From an uncultured Muribaculaceae bacterium (GTDB lineage Bacteria > Bacteroidota > Bacteroidia > Bacteroidales > Muribaculaceae): a stretch of 41,421 bases of DNA. Below, one piece after another: positions 16,633 to 24,232 of the stretch. Positions within the stretch are counted from its first letter, which is position 1. Each line of letters begins with the position of its first letter. Where the stretch lies: positions 1 through 41,421 of the forward strand of contig CAJUOB010000025.1 of NCBI GenBank assembly GCA_910587915.1. Direction: 5' to 3'. The position numbers and the translations under genes are program-made. The notes below the pieces were generated by a model that was given only the letters and a program-made list of their open reading frames with translations, made no database searches and was not told the DNA's origin.

Positions 16633-17415
16633 ATGGAAAATATACGACCTATCATACTTGTCACTAATGATGACAGCATCGAGGCTCCGGGCATACATGC
16701 TCTTGTGGAAGCAGTCAAGGATCTGGGCGACATATATGTCGTGGCTCCGGCTCAGCAACATTCCGGACAGTCATCCTCTATCACCGTAGATTCTCCTCTT
16801 AGAATCAAGGAACTGCCCGAAGCTCCCGATGGCGTTCGCTATTTTGTGGTGAACGGGACTCCCGTCGACTGTGTGAAGTTGGCATTGCATGCAATCGTGC
16901 CACGCAAGCCCGACTTTCTTTTTTCGGGTGTGAATCATGGCTCTAACTCCGGAAATTCAATTACCTATTCCGGCACCATGGGTGCGGTGCTCGAAGGATG
17001 CATGCAGGGTATCCCTTCGGTAGGTTTCTCTTTGCTGCATCATTCGCTGAAGGCCGATTTTACATTGTCGGCACCATTTGTGCGTTCGATAGCGCAAAAG
17101 GTTGTGGAGAAAGGTCTTCCCGCAGGTATATGCCTCAATGTGAATATTCCTGCTAAGGTTGTGCCGGAAGGTGTGCGCGTGTGTCGTGCCGCCAAGGGAT
17201 ATTGGACCGAGGAATACCGCCGCTATCTCGATCCGGCCGGCCGCCCGTTCTATCTCCTTACCGGCCGTTTCGTCAATATCGAGCCCGATGCTGATGATAC
17301 CGACGAGTATTGGCTTGCACGCCGCCATGTGTCGGTAGTACCTGTGACTCCCGACCAGAGTTGTGTATCGGCAATAAAGCCCCTTTCCGACCGTTTTAAT
17401 GCGTCGGAGGGGTGA
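16633..17415 (+). CDS. surE: 5'/3'-nucleotidase SurE
   Basis: The 260-residue protein begins with a strand followed by TNDDSIEAPGI, the metal-binding signature of SurE. It continues with VAPAQQHSGQSSSIT and the active-site loop GVNHGSNSGNSITYSGTMGA. SurE removes phosphate from nucleoside 5'- and 3'-monophosphates using a divalent metal in the cytoplasm. Length and motif order are normal. It is divergent from parA and has no close downstream partner. Confidence 0.96.
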   Translation: MENIRPIILVTNDDSIEAPGIHALVEAVKDLGDIYVVAPAQQHSGQSSSITVDSPLRIKELPEAPDGVRYFVVNGTPVDCVKLALHAIVPRKPDFLFSGVNHGSNSGNSITYSGTMGAVLEGCMQGIPSVGFSLLHHSLKADFTLSAPFVRSIAQKVVEKGLPAGICLNVNIPAKVVPEGVRVCRAAKGYWTEEYRRYLDPAGRPFYLLTGRFVNIEPDADDTDEYWLARRHVSVVPVTPDQSCVSAIKPLSDRFNASEG

Positions 17416-17486
17416 GCCCAGAGAGATATTTCCTCTGTTACAGCATTTTGAAAATATGTTAATGATTCGTAATTTGTGTTTATGAA

Positions 17487-17519
17487 TTTGGACTGTTCCG
17501 ATTTTTTTAGCTTACTTTG
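17487..17519 (+). promoter_or_regulatory. Promoter of the 17.5-kb leader or small RNA
   Basis: TTTG (17487-17490), a 21-nt spacer and TTACTTTG (17512-17519) match the Bacteroidetes consensus with one mismatch in the -7 element. Transcription should begin near 17526. Confidence 0.55.
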
Positions 17520-17525
17520 CACTAC

Positions 17526-17693
17526 CGAAAATCCGGTTGACCTAATACACAAAATACCGAAACACAAAAAGGCATACTTTTCACCAACGAAATTGCACGC
17601 CGATTACACACGGCCTGCCGCAATTGTCTATAAAACATCTTTTTACCAACAAAACGACAAAAAACGCGACACTTTCTGTGCCCGCGTTTTTTT
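17526..17693 (+). ncRNA. Structured leader or small RNA ending in an intrinsic terminator
   Basis: The predicted transcript from the promoter at 17487-17519 is about 168 nt. It contains a nested hairpin (AATTGC at 17591-17596 with GCAATT at 17620-17625, and GCCG/CGGC inside) and ends in the terminator at 17659-17693. The nitroreductase ATG is only 16 bases further on, so the terminator sits in that gene's leader. It may be an attenuator or riboswitch-like element, or an independent small RNA. I recognise no known family. Confidence 0.5.
17659..17693 (+). terminator. Intrinsic terminator just before the nitroreductase gene
   Basis: AAAAAACGCG pairs with CGCGTTTTTTT, with CAC/GTG pairing inside the loop region, and seven Ts follow the stem. 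It is far (about 245 bases) from the surE stop. Confidence 0.85.
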
Positions 17694-17709
17694 ATTTAAC
17701 TCATACTGA

Positions 17710-18525
17710 ATGAATACGATAGAAGCAATAGAATCGAGGCATTCGGTTCGGACATTCAGCCCTATGCCGGTAACCCCTCTGGATATAAGGAAAATTGCCG
17801 ACTCGTTGTCGCCGGCTTTGCTTCCTATAAATGGCCGTGTCGCAGCATGTGTTCGCCGGTTTGACTCGAAAGGCTCGCTCAGCCCCGGCACATATGGCAC
17901 TATCTCTGGTGCCGAATATTATATCCTTCTGGCCACCGATGGTACTGTGGAGTCGCTGATGGCCGGAGGATTCCTGGCAGAGGGAGCGGTTCTTACCGCT
18001 ACTGCACTCGGACTTGGCACTTGTTGGATTGCCGGCACGCTCCGGAAATCGGATTTCGATGTTGTCGAATGGCCCGATGGTCTTACATTGACGGCTATAA
18101 TAGCAGTAGGATGGCCTGCCGAAAAGAAGCGTGTGCGCGATTCGATGACACGTTGGTTTCTCCGAAGTCATAATCGGAAGCCGTTTGGCAAGATGTTCTT
18201 TTACAGTAATTTCGACACACCTTTGGAATCTGCCGGCATTATCTCAGATGCTTTGTCTATGATGCGTCTTGCCCCGTCATCGAAAAATTCTCAGCCATGG
18301 CGTGCGCTGGTCGGCGACGGCACGGTTCATTTCTATTGTCTGGAGCCGGACCTTGTGTATGTTCTCGACAGTGGAATCGGATTGCGCCATTTCAGCGATA
18401 TCATGGTTGCCGAGGGTTGGCAGGGATGTTTTTATAAGGATACTTCAGCTCCGCAAAAAACAGGGCTGCGCTATCTCATATCCTACAGATTGCCTTCAAG
18501 CACCGCGCCGGCAGCCTCTATATAG
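17710..18525 (+). CDS. Nitroreductase family protein (TM1586-like)
   Basis: The protein has 271 residues. It begins IEAIESRHSVRTFSPMPVTP, the FMN-binding opening of nitroreductases, and has GTCWIAGTLRKSDF and a second-half MMRLAPSSKNSQPWRALV motif. These two related halves fit the TM1586-type putative nitroreductase domain. The likely activity is FMN-dependent NAD(P)H oxidoreduction of an unknown substrate. The 3' end overlaps the convergent lipoprotein gene by 43 bases. A terminator lies just upstream of the start. Confidence 0.85.
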   Translation: MNTIEAIESRHSVRTFSPMPVTPLDIRKIADSLSPALLPINGRVAACVRRFDSKGSLSPGTYGTISGAEYYILLATDGTVESLMAGGFLAEGAVLTATALGLGTCWIAGTLRKSDFDVVEWPDGLTLTAIIAVGWPAEKKRVRDSMTRWFLRSHNRKPFGKMFFYSNFDTPLESAGIISDALSMMRLAPSSKNSQPWRALVGDGTVHFYCLEPDLVYVLDSGIGLRHFSDIMVAEGWQGCFYKDTSAPQKTGLRYLISYRLPSSTAPAASI

Positions 18526-18764
18526 GCATCGGCGCATTCTTCGAAGCCTGCGTCGCGTAGCCGTGTTTCGCGGGCTCTGATCTCGAATATTGCCTTTTCG
18601 CGGGCCATCGATTCTTTCGGATATGTCAGGGCAGCTTCCGCTTGCCGACGCCCGGCATCGCGCGATGCGTTCAGTTCTTTCTCTGTTGCATCGCCGCTGC
18701 TGCAGGCGGAGAGCATCGCTGCCGCGCACAGGCCGATAGTAAATTGTTGTAGTTTGGTTGCCAT
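18483..18764 (-). CDS. Small lipoprotein of unknown function
   Basis: The protein has 93 residues starting MATKLQQFTIGLC. The hydrophobic segment ends AAMLSACSSGD, a good lipobox, so the mature protein would be anchored at the cysteine. The mature part is short, charged and probably helical (EKAIFEIRARETRLRDAG). Longer in-frame starts extend over the -7 element at 18773-18780 and are rejected. Its 3' end overlaps the nitroreductase coding end. No family recognised. Confidence 0.68.
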   Translation of the reverse strand: MATKLQQFTIGLCAAAMLSACSSGDATEKELNASRDAGRRQAEAALTYPKESMAREKAIFEIRARETRLRDAGFEECADAYIEAAGAVLEGNL

Positions 18765-18772
18765 TGCGGTGA

Positions 18773-18809
18773 CAAAATTACAAAAAATCATGTTTTTTCC
18801 GTACTTTTG
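18773..18809. promoter_or_regulatory. Divergent promoters, lipoprotein and SGNH hydrolase
   Basis: TAATTTTG on the minus strand (complement of 18773-18780) serves the small lipoprotein. TACTTTTG on the plus strand (18802-18809) serves the SGNH hydrolase 33 bases on. Both are exact TAnnTTTG matches. Confidence 0.6.
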
Positions 18810-18842
18810 TGCCATCACTATCACACTTAAATTGGGAAACTC

Positions 18843-19670
18843 ATGAAAACCAACCTACTACTATTCTTCTTTCTTATTGCGTTCTCAGCCTCTGCACAGC
18901 AAGCTCTATCCGATGAAAATCCCTTGTCGGATGTTTCCGGAAAGCCGGGCATGACGTCTATATTCCGCACATGGGGATTTATTGGCGATTCGTTGTCGAG
19001 CGGGGAGCTGGAAAGTAGGAATGAAGATGGTTCAAAAGGCTATCACGACTTCTACGAGTATTCCTGGGGCCAATATCTTTGCCGGGCTGCAGGTGCTACA
19101 GGCGATAACTACTCGCAAGGCGGCGAAACTGCAAGCGGTTGGATCCGTAATTTCTGGGACAATCCGAGCAATAGAAACAATAATATATCGGCCAAGGACT
19201 CTCCCAAACAGGCATATATAATAGCCCTTGGAGTGAATGACTGTACCCGTGGCGACAAGCCCGGAAATGCACTTACCGACATAAATCATGATGACTTTCT
19301 GAAAAATGCCGATACTTTTGCCGGTAACTATGGTGGCATAATCCAGCGTGTGAAGTCTATCCAGCCGCAAGCAAAGTTTTTTGTGGTGACAATGCCATCC
19401 GACGGGCATAATCGCGACGAATACATAGATGTGATACGTCAGATGCCCCAGGTATTCGATAATGTGTATCTCATAGACCTCGCTAAGTATGCTCCCGACT
19501 ATAGCAAAGGATCGTATGTGAGAAATAATTTCTATGTCGGAGGCCATCTAAATGCTGCCGGATATCTCTACACATCATGGCTCATGATGTGCTATATCGA
19601 CTGGATTATTTGCAATAATATGGAGGACTTCAGTCAGGTCGGATTTATTGGCACAGGACTTAAGTATTAA
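18843..19670 (+). CDS. Secreted SGNH/GDSL-type hydrolase
   Basis: The 275-residue protein has a signal peptide (1-19, ending SASAQQ). Block I is FIGDSLSSG with nucleophile Ser50, block III is ALGVNDCTRG with Asn132, and block V is GGHLNAAGY with His235. The position three before His235, normally Asp in DxxH, is Val. Members are esterases, lipases or carbohydrate deacetylases acting outside the inner membrane. It has its own promoter and is followed after 69 bases by a lipoprotein gene, possibly co-transcribed. The substrate is unknown. Confidence 0.85.
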   Translation: MKTNLLLFFFLIAFSASAQQALSDENPLSDVSGKPGMTSIFRTWGFIGDSLSSGELESRNEDGSKGYHDFYEYSWGQYLCRAAGATGDNYSQGGETASGWIRNFWDNPSNRNNNISAKDSPKQAYIIALGVNDCTRGDKPGNALTDINHDDFLKNADTFAGNYGGIIQRVKSIQPQAKFFVVTMPSDGHNRDEYIDVIRQMPQVFDNVYLIDLAKYAPDYSKGSYVRNNFYVGGHLNAAGYLYTSWLMMCYIDWIICNNMEDFSQVGFIGTGLKY

Positions 19671-19739
19671 TGCTTCAGTCTGTTTATTTCGGCTCCTTTA
19701 CTTGATTTCGGACTTGAAATATTTTAACATAAAAGTAAA

Positions 19740-20198
19740 ATGAGAATATACACTGCCATAATCTCGTCGTTGTTATTGATATTTACAGCATGTACCACAT
19801 CGAAAAGTGTCGTGTCGAAGAATGTCGATTTGTCGAAATATGAATATGTCTCAGTTCTAAATAATGCCACATATCATATTCCGGCCGAATTAATGGAATA
19901 CGAAATACAACTGTTCGATGCCATAGAGGAGTCTAAACTGAAGTTGGTGAGTGATATGAAGATTTATGGATTATCACCCCAACAGCAGTCAAAACTACTT
20001 CTCGTAAAGTATGGCGTAAGCATTCAACCGGAAGAAACTATCGTGACAGTAAGTTTCATCGATTATGAAACCGGACGCCCCGTAGTATCGTGCCGGGGGG
20101 CTTATTCCACATTGGGTGTTGCCGGTGCCTCTACTGATATAAGAGGTGCGATCAAGCGTGTGTCAGAACAAATAGCTAATACCTTCGGCAAATCATAA
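19740..20198 (+). CDS. Lipoprotein, unknown function
   Basis: The 152-residue protein has signal MRIYTAIISSLLLIF ending in the lipobox TAC (TACTTSKS). The mature part has mixed strands and helices, including KLLLVKYGVSIQPEETIVTVSFIDYETGRPVVSCRGAY and an ISEQIANTF-like C-terminal helix. This pattern is similar to small outer-membrane lipoproteins that bear DUF4136-like folds, but I cannot place it. It may be co-transcribed with the SGNH hydrolase. Confidence 0.75.
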   Translation: MRIYTAIISSLLLIFTACTTSKSVVSKNVDLSKYEYVSVLNNATYHIPAELMEYEIQLFDAIEESKLKLVSDMKIYGLSPQQQSKLLLVKYGVSIQPEETIVTVSFIDYETGRPVVSCRGAYSTLGVAGASTDIRGAIKRVSEQIANTFGKS

Positions 20199-20259
20199 AT
20201 TGATATAATATTCTGATTGATAGAGAATTTTAGAGTTTTGCCAACGGTAGGTGGTCTGC

Positions 20260-20982
20260 TCAATCCGGATCATAGTCACCGGATTTGGCTTTCTTAACCT
20301 GTCTGGTTACGAAATCGGTGAGATATACTGTGAAGAGCGGAAAGATTATCATTCCAGCCACAGGTAGAACTACCGCCACGATTTTTCCCGATACTGTTAC
20401 CGGTGATATATTGCATCCTACTGTCGACATATTCATTGCCGACCACCACAGCGCTGTCCAATAGGAATTTACCTCGGGATTTACACCGGCCTCACGCTGG
20501 TAGAAAATAAGTGAGCAGAAATATCCCACAAGTATCATTATGGCCATGTACGACATAAAGAGGCTCGTCACGGCATTCGACGACAGGTAGCTGATGACTA
20601 TCGACAAAGCAAGCGCACCGCGGGCGAGTGGTATGAATCTTACGAAGTACAGCGCGTCGGCGCTCAGCTTGATATCCATCTGGTTGATTATGTTGAGATA
20701 GGGTATTGACAGAATTAGGAATACGAAGCGTCGACGCACGAATTTCCATTTGTCGGGGGCATAGCCGAGTTCTACGAAGAAATCGATGATAAACACTATG
20801 CATACCCAGAATTGGAATGTCATGTATGCATGATTCTCAAGGAAATTCACACGTTTGAAAGTGTCGATGGAAATCCAGACAATTAGGAGCACCGACAGAA
20901 CAAGCACCACGAAATTCATGAATCCCAGCAGATAATTCCGGTGTTTTTTCTTAGGCAATTGTGATGAAGCTGTAGTAGCCAT
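20260..20982 (-). CDS. Voltage-gated-like ion channel, single pore domain, atypical filter
   Basis: The 240-residue protein has about six membrane segments (near 20-39, 52-71, 85-98, 110-131, 137-161 and 199-226), like a bacterial Kv-type channel. The re-entrant pore region YWTALWWSAMNMSTVGC is in the right place before the last helix. The selectivity filter reads T-V-G-C-N (187-191) instead of T-V-G-Y-G or T-V-G-Y-D. Ion selectivity is therefore uncertain. It ends in a charged tail and has no RCK or cyclic-nucleotide domain. It is transcribed alone, convergent with the lipoprotein gene. Confidence 0.82.
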   Translation of the reverse strand: MATTASSQLPKKKHRNYLLGFMNFVVLVLSVLLIVWISIDTFKRVNFLENHAYMTFQFWVCIVFIIDFFVELGYAPDKWKFVRRRFVFLILSIPYLNIINQMDIKLSADALYFVRFIPLARGALALSIVISYLSSNAVTSLFMSYMAIMILVGYFCSLIFYQREAGVNPEVNSYWTALWWSAMNMSTVGCNISPVTVSGKIVAVVLPVAGMIIFPLFTVYLTDFVTRQVKKAKSGDYDPD

Positions 20983-21112
20983 GAGCGATATAAATTAATT
21001 GTCGATGGTTTAGGACGCTATGAGACCACTGATGTTACATGGCCTTAGGCCCTATACCTTAAACTTCTTATATGAATATTTAACATTTGAGATGGCCGTT
21101 GGTTCATATACA

Positions 21113-21145
21113 ACGACGCCGGCGCAAATAATGCGTCGGCGTCGT
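21113..21145 (-). terminator. Hairpin after the rha operon
   Basis: ACGACGCCG and CGGCGTCGT pair, with GCGCA/TGCGT extending inwards (one mismatch), 21 bases beyond the rhaD stop. There is no U-run, so termination or 3'-end protection are both possible. Confidence 0.6.
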
Positions 21146-21166
21146 GGCGTGATAGTTGTAACGTGG

Positions 21167-21976
21167 TTATTTGGGCAGATGGAAGACTGTGGAAATCTCC
21201 TGCATCTGAGCATCCGACATGCCATCGGGCACAAAGCCCATGGCACGTGCATGCAGATAGATGTCGGAGGCTTTCTCGAGCACATCGATCTGGTCGAAGG
21301 CTGCCATTATATCGGTGTCTACGGCAAATACTCCGTGCTTTTCCCATGCTACGACATCGTAGTTGTCGTCGATAGATGCGATAGTGGCCTTGGCCAGATC
21401 ATCCGATCCCGGGAGTTTGTAGGGCACTATGCCAAGACCACGGGGGCAGAATGCTTTGGTCTCGGGAATCATGCTCCAGAGAAGGCGTGTAAGCACGTCT
21501 TTTTCCAGGAACGCAGGGTTGTGGGTCATAGCCACCAAGCCTATGGGATGTGTGTGCAGCGATGCTTTGTAGGGCGAGCCTTTCGCTATAAGGTAGTCGT
21601 GCACGGCCAGATGCGATGGTAGTTCGGATGTTGGCATCACGGGATTATCAGCCACTATTTCGTAGTGGGCGCAGTCGTCGGTTATACGGATAATCGAACC
21701 GTTATCCATCGGCCAACGTGCGAGGTCGCGCATGCGGCGATTGGTGCCTTTGCAGAAGAACCAGCAGCCTTTGAGGTGGGGTAGCTCACGGCCTATGGCA
21801 AATGGACCGGCTATAGCGTCCTTATGTTTGAGGGCACTGTCGATTTTATCGGTGATGTTAACGGTGATATTACCGCCGTTGCGCTCTGCCCAGCCTTTCT
21901 GCCATAGGTAGCCTGCGGCTTCCGCCACTTGGGCGATGTCGGCTGCAAGAGCGGGATTGTTGTCTATTACACTCAT
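21167..21976 (-). CDS. rhaD: Rhamnulose-1-phosphate aldolase
   Basis: The 269-residue class II aldolase has GWAERNGGNITVNI near the N-terminus, the zinc-binding HTHP motif (SLHTHPIGLV), and a third His in WEKHGVFA. It splits L-rhamnulose 1-phosphate into dihydroxyacetone phosphate and L-lactaldehyde. The start MSVIDNNPALA at 21976 overlaps the rhaT stop as ATGA; longer in-frame starts lie inside rhaT. It is the last gene of the rha operon. Confidence 0.95.
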   Translation of the reverse strand: MSVIDNNPALAADIAQVAEAAGYLWQKGWAERNGGNITVNITDKIDSALKHKDAIAGPFAIGRELPHLKGCWFFCKGTNRRMRDLARWPMDNGSIIRITDDCAHYEIVADNPVMPTSELPSHLAVHDYLIAKGSPYKASLHTHPIGLVAMTHNPAFLEKDVLTRLLWSMIPETKAFCPRGLGIVPYKLPGSDDLAKATIASIDDNYDVVAWEKHGVFAVDTDIMAAFDQIDVLEKASDIYLHARAMGFVPDGMSDAQMQEISTVFHLPK

Positions 21977-22971
21977 ATCAATTGTGGTAGAAATGAAGAA
22001 ACTATAAGAATTACAAGGCCTGCCATCAGTACGGCGATGGTCTGTCGGGAGCAACCCTTCCATTCCTTGAGTATAATGCCCCATACATTGGAGAATGTCA
22101 CATTCAGAGCCATGAGTATACAGAAGGCGAAGGTGTAGAGTGTGGGCGAGCCTTCAAGGAAGCCTTTTCCGATAGCAAGTCCGAAGAACTGGCTGTACCA
22201 CAGCACTCCTGCAAGAGCACAGAAGAGAATGTTGTTCAGCCACATCGATGGCGCTACACTGTAGTCGCTCCAAGTGCGGTTGCGGGCGTTGCAGAACAGG
22301 CAGTAGGCCGCGTTTGTGGCGAAGCCACCGAGTGTTACCAGGAATGTGGCCGGGAGAGTGGCGTAGAGCGGATTCACACCAGCGAACTGCAACGGCGCTC
22401 CGGCATATAGGCCGATGTTGAAGCACGCGCTCATGAAACCGGCAAGCAATGCCACCGCTATGCCTTTGGTGAAGTTGAATTCTTTCACAGAGTCGTCGCC
22501 ACCGCTGGTGCGGGCTTTCATCGACCCGGCCACGCCTATGACGGCAATACCGACCAGTGTAACCACCACACCGATAATCACCGAGGTGGTGATGTCCGAT
22601 GCATGGCCCGTAAATACCGGAGCGAGGACGGTGCCAAGTGCGGCGCAGGTTCCAAGCGATATCGACTGACCAAGGGCCACCCCAAGGTAGCGCATGGAAA
22701 GACCGAATGTCAGTCCGCCCACGCCCCAAAGTGCACCGTAGCATATAGTTGCAAGCGATGCCTCGGGATTGGATGTGAACAGGGAAAGCAATGATTCGCC
22801 TTCGGGCACAGCCAACAGAGCTCCTGCAAGCGGAAATACCAGCCATGCGAATATGCCCTGTGTGAGCCAGAAACTTTCCCAGCTCCAGGTCTTTATTTTC
22901 TTGATGGGCACATAGCTGCTCGACTGGCAGAATGCGCCTGCAGCGATGATGAGAAGGCCGAGGAGTATCAT
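21973..22971 (-). CDS. rhaT: L-rhamnose/H+ symporter RhaT
   Basis: The 332-residue protein has about ten membrane helices. SSYVPIKKIKTWSWESFWLTQGIFAWL near the N-terminus and GVGGLTFGLSMRYLGVALGQSI are typical RhaT segments. It imports L-rhamnose with protons across the inner membrane. It overlaps rhaA upstream and rhaD downstream by four bases each (ATGA), so the three are translationally coupled. Confidence 0.95.
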   Translation of the reverse strand: MILLGLLIIAAGAFCQSSSYVPIKKIKTWSWESFWLTQGIFAWLVFPLAGALLAVPEGESLLSLFTSNPEASLATICYGALWGVGGLTFGLSMRYLGVALGQSISLGTCAALGTVLAPVFTGHASDITTSVIIGVVVTLVGIAVIGVAGSMKARTSGGDDSVKEFNFTKGIAVALLAGFMSACFNIGLYAGAPLQFAGVNPLYATLPATFLVTLGGFATNAAYCLFCNARNRTWSDYSVAPSMWLNNILFCALAGVLWYSQFFGLAIGKGFLEGSPTLYTFAFCILMALNVTFSNVWGIILKEWKGCSRQTIAVLMAGLVILIVSSFLPQLI

Positions 22972-24221
22972 TGGCGTTTCGATGTGATTTCAGCTTCGTA
23001 GCGTTCGATATCCTTGATGAAGTCGTGTCCTGCGGGAACGCCGTTGCGGAGACAGAACATATTCCATACGTCGCCGAAAGGCATTGCCTTGGCTTCTTCC
23101 ATCAGGGCAAGCTTCTGGAAATTGCGGTTGGTGGTTTCGAGTTCGCTCAGGGTGGCGACCGGTTCAAGAAGGCCACGGAGAACTGATTTCTGTGTGGCAC
23201 GGGCTCCAATCACATAGGCACCGATGCGGTTGATGGAGCCGTCGAAGTAGTCGAGACCGATGTGTACACGGTCGAGTGCGCCGCAGCGGGTTATTTCCAT
23301 GCACAGCTCGAGAGTCGATTCGTCCATCAGTGTCACGTGGTCGCTGTCCCAACGCATTGGGCGGCTCACATGGAGCATTATTTCCGGGCAGAAGAGAAGT
23401 ATCGACGATACTTTGTCGCCTACTACTTCGGTAGGATGGAAGTGGCCGGTGTCGAGGGTCACGATTTTATTGTTCTGGGCGCAGTATGCGGTATAGAAGT
23501 CGCTCGATCCTACGGTGAACGCTTCGAGTCCGATGCCGAATACTTTCGATTCGAGACAGTCCTTCATGTGGTCGTGCTTCACGGCGTAGATGGTGTCGAG
23601 ACTATCTTTGAGGATGGAGCGATAGAGCATGCGGTTCACGGTCATTTCTTTCTGGCCGTCGTGCACCCAAAGGTTGAATATACAGTTGTCGTCGAGCTGT
23701 CGGCCCATTTCGTTGGCTATGGTACGGCAACGCTGTGTATGCTCGATCCAGAAGTCGCGTACACTCTTGTCGGGGTTACTCAGTGTCAGAGAGCCCGAGA
23801 GAGGATGCGAGAACGAGGTGGAGTTGAAGTCGAGTTTGAGTCCGTTTTCCTTAGCCCAGTCAATCCATCCTTGGAAATGAGCGGGTTCGACTTCGTTGCG
23901 GTCTACTTTCTTGCCGCCGAATTCGCCGTATATTTCATGAAGGTTTATGCGGTGCTGTCCGCCAAGAAGCGAGCATACCTTGATAAGGTCGGCACGTACT
24001 TCGTCGATATTACGGGCTTTGCCGGGATAATTTCCGTTAACCTGAATGCCACCGGTGAGTTCGCCTGCCGATTCGAATCCCTGCACATCGTCGGTCTGCC
24101 AGCAATGCAGTGAGATCTGCACTTTCTGGAGTGTCTCGAGGGCTTTATCGGTGTCGATGCCGAGTTCGGCGTAGCGTTCGCGTGCTATTTCGTATGATTT
24201 GATGATTTGAGCTTCGTTCAT
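22968..24221 (-). CDS. rhaA: L-rhamnose isomerase
   Basis: The 417-residue protein matches RhaA in length and segments: QISLHCWQTDDVQGFE, LTGGIQVNGNYPGKARN, LDFNSTSFSHPLSGSLTLS, and the metal-site region DTGHFHPTE. It converts L-rhamnose to L-rhamnulose using a divalent metal in the cytoplasm. It lies between rhaB (11-base gap) and rhaT (overlap). Confidence 0.97.
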   Translation of the reverse strand: MNEAQIIKSYEIARERYAELGIDTDKALETLQKVQISLHCWQTDDVQGFESAGELTGGIQVNGNYPGKARNIDEVRADLIKVCSLLGGQHRINLHEIYGEFGGKKVDRNEVEPAHFQGWIDWAKENGLKLDFNSTSFSHPLSGSLTLSNPDKSVRDFWIEHTQRCRTIANEMGRQLDDNCIFNLWVHDGQKEMTVNRMLYRSILKDSLDTIYAVKHDHMKDCLESKVFGIGLEAFTVGSSDFYTAYCAQNNKIVTLDTGHFHPTEVVGDKVSSILLFCPEIMLHVSRPMRWDSDHVTLMDESTLELCMEITRCGALDRVHIGLDYFDGSINRIGAYVIGARATQKSVLRGLLEPVATLSELETTNRNFQKLALMEEAKAMPFGDVWNMFCLRNGVPAGHDFIKDIERYEAEITSKRQ

Positions 24222-24232
24222 AGTAGATTGAT

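Noticed and set aside
20983..21112. Possible regulatory RNA downstream of rhaD
   Set aside because: Only weak short hairpins apart from the stem at 21113-21145; no promoter-terminator pair.
23262..24113. Long open frame (about 280 codons) antisense to rhaA
   Set aside because: It mirrors rhaA codon bias, shows no family motifs, and rhaA is certain.
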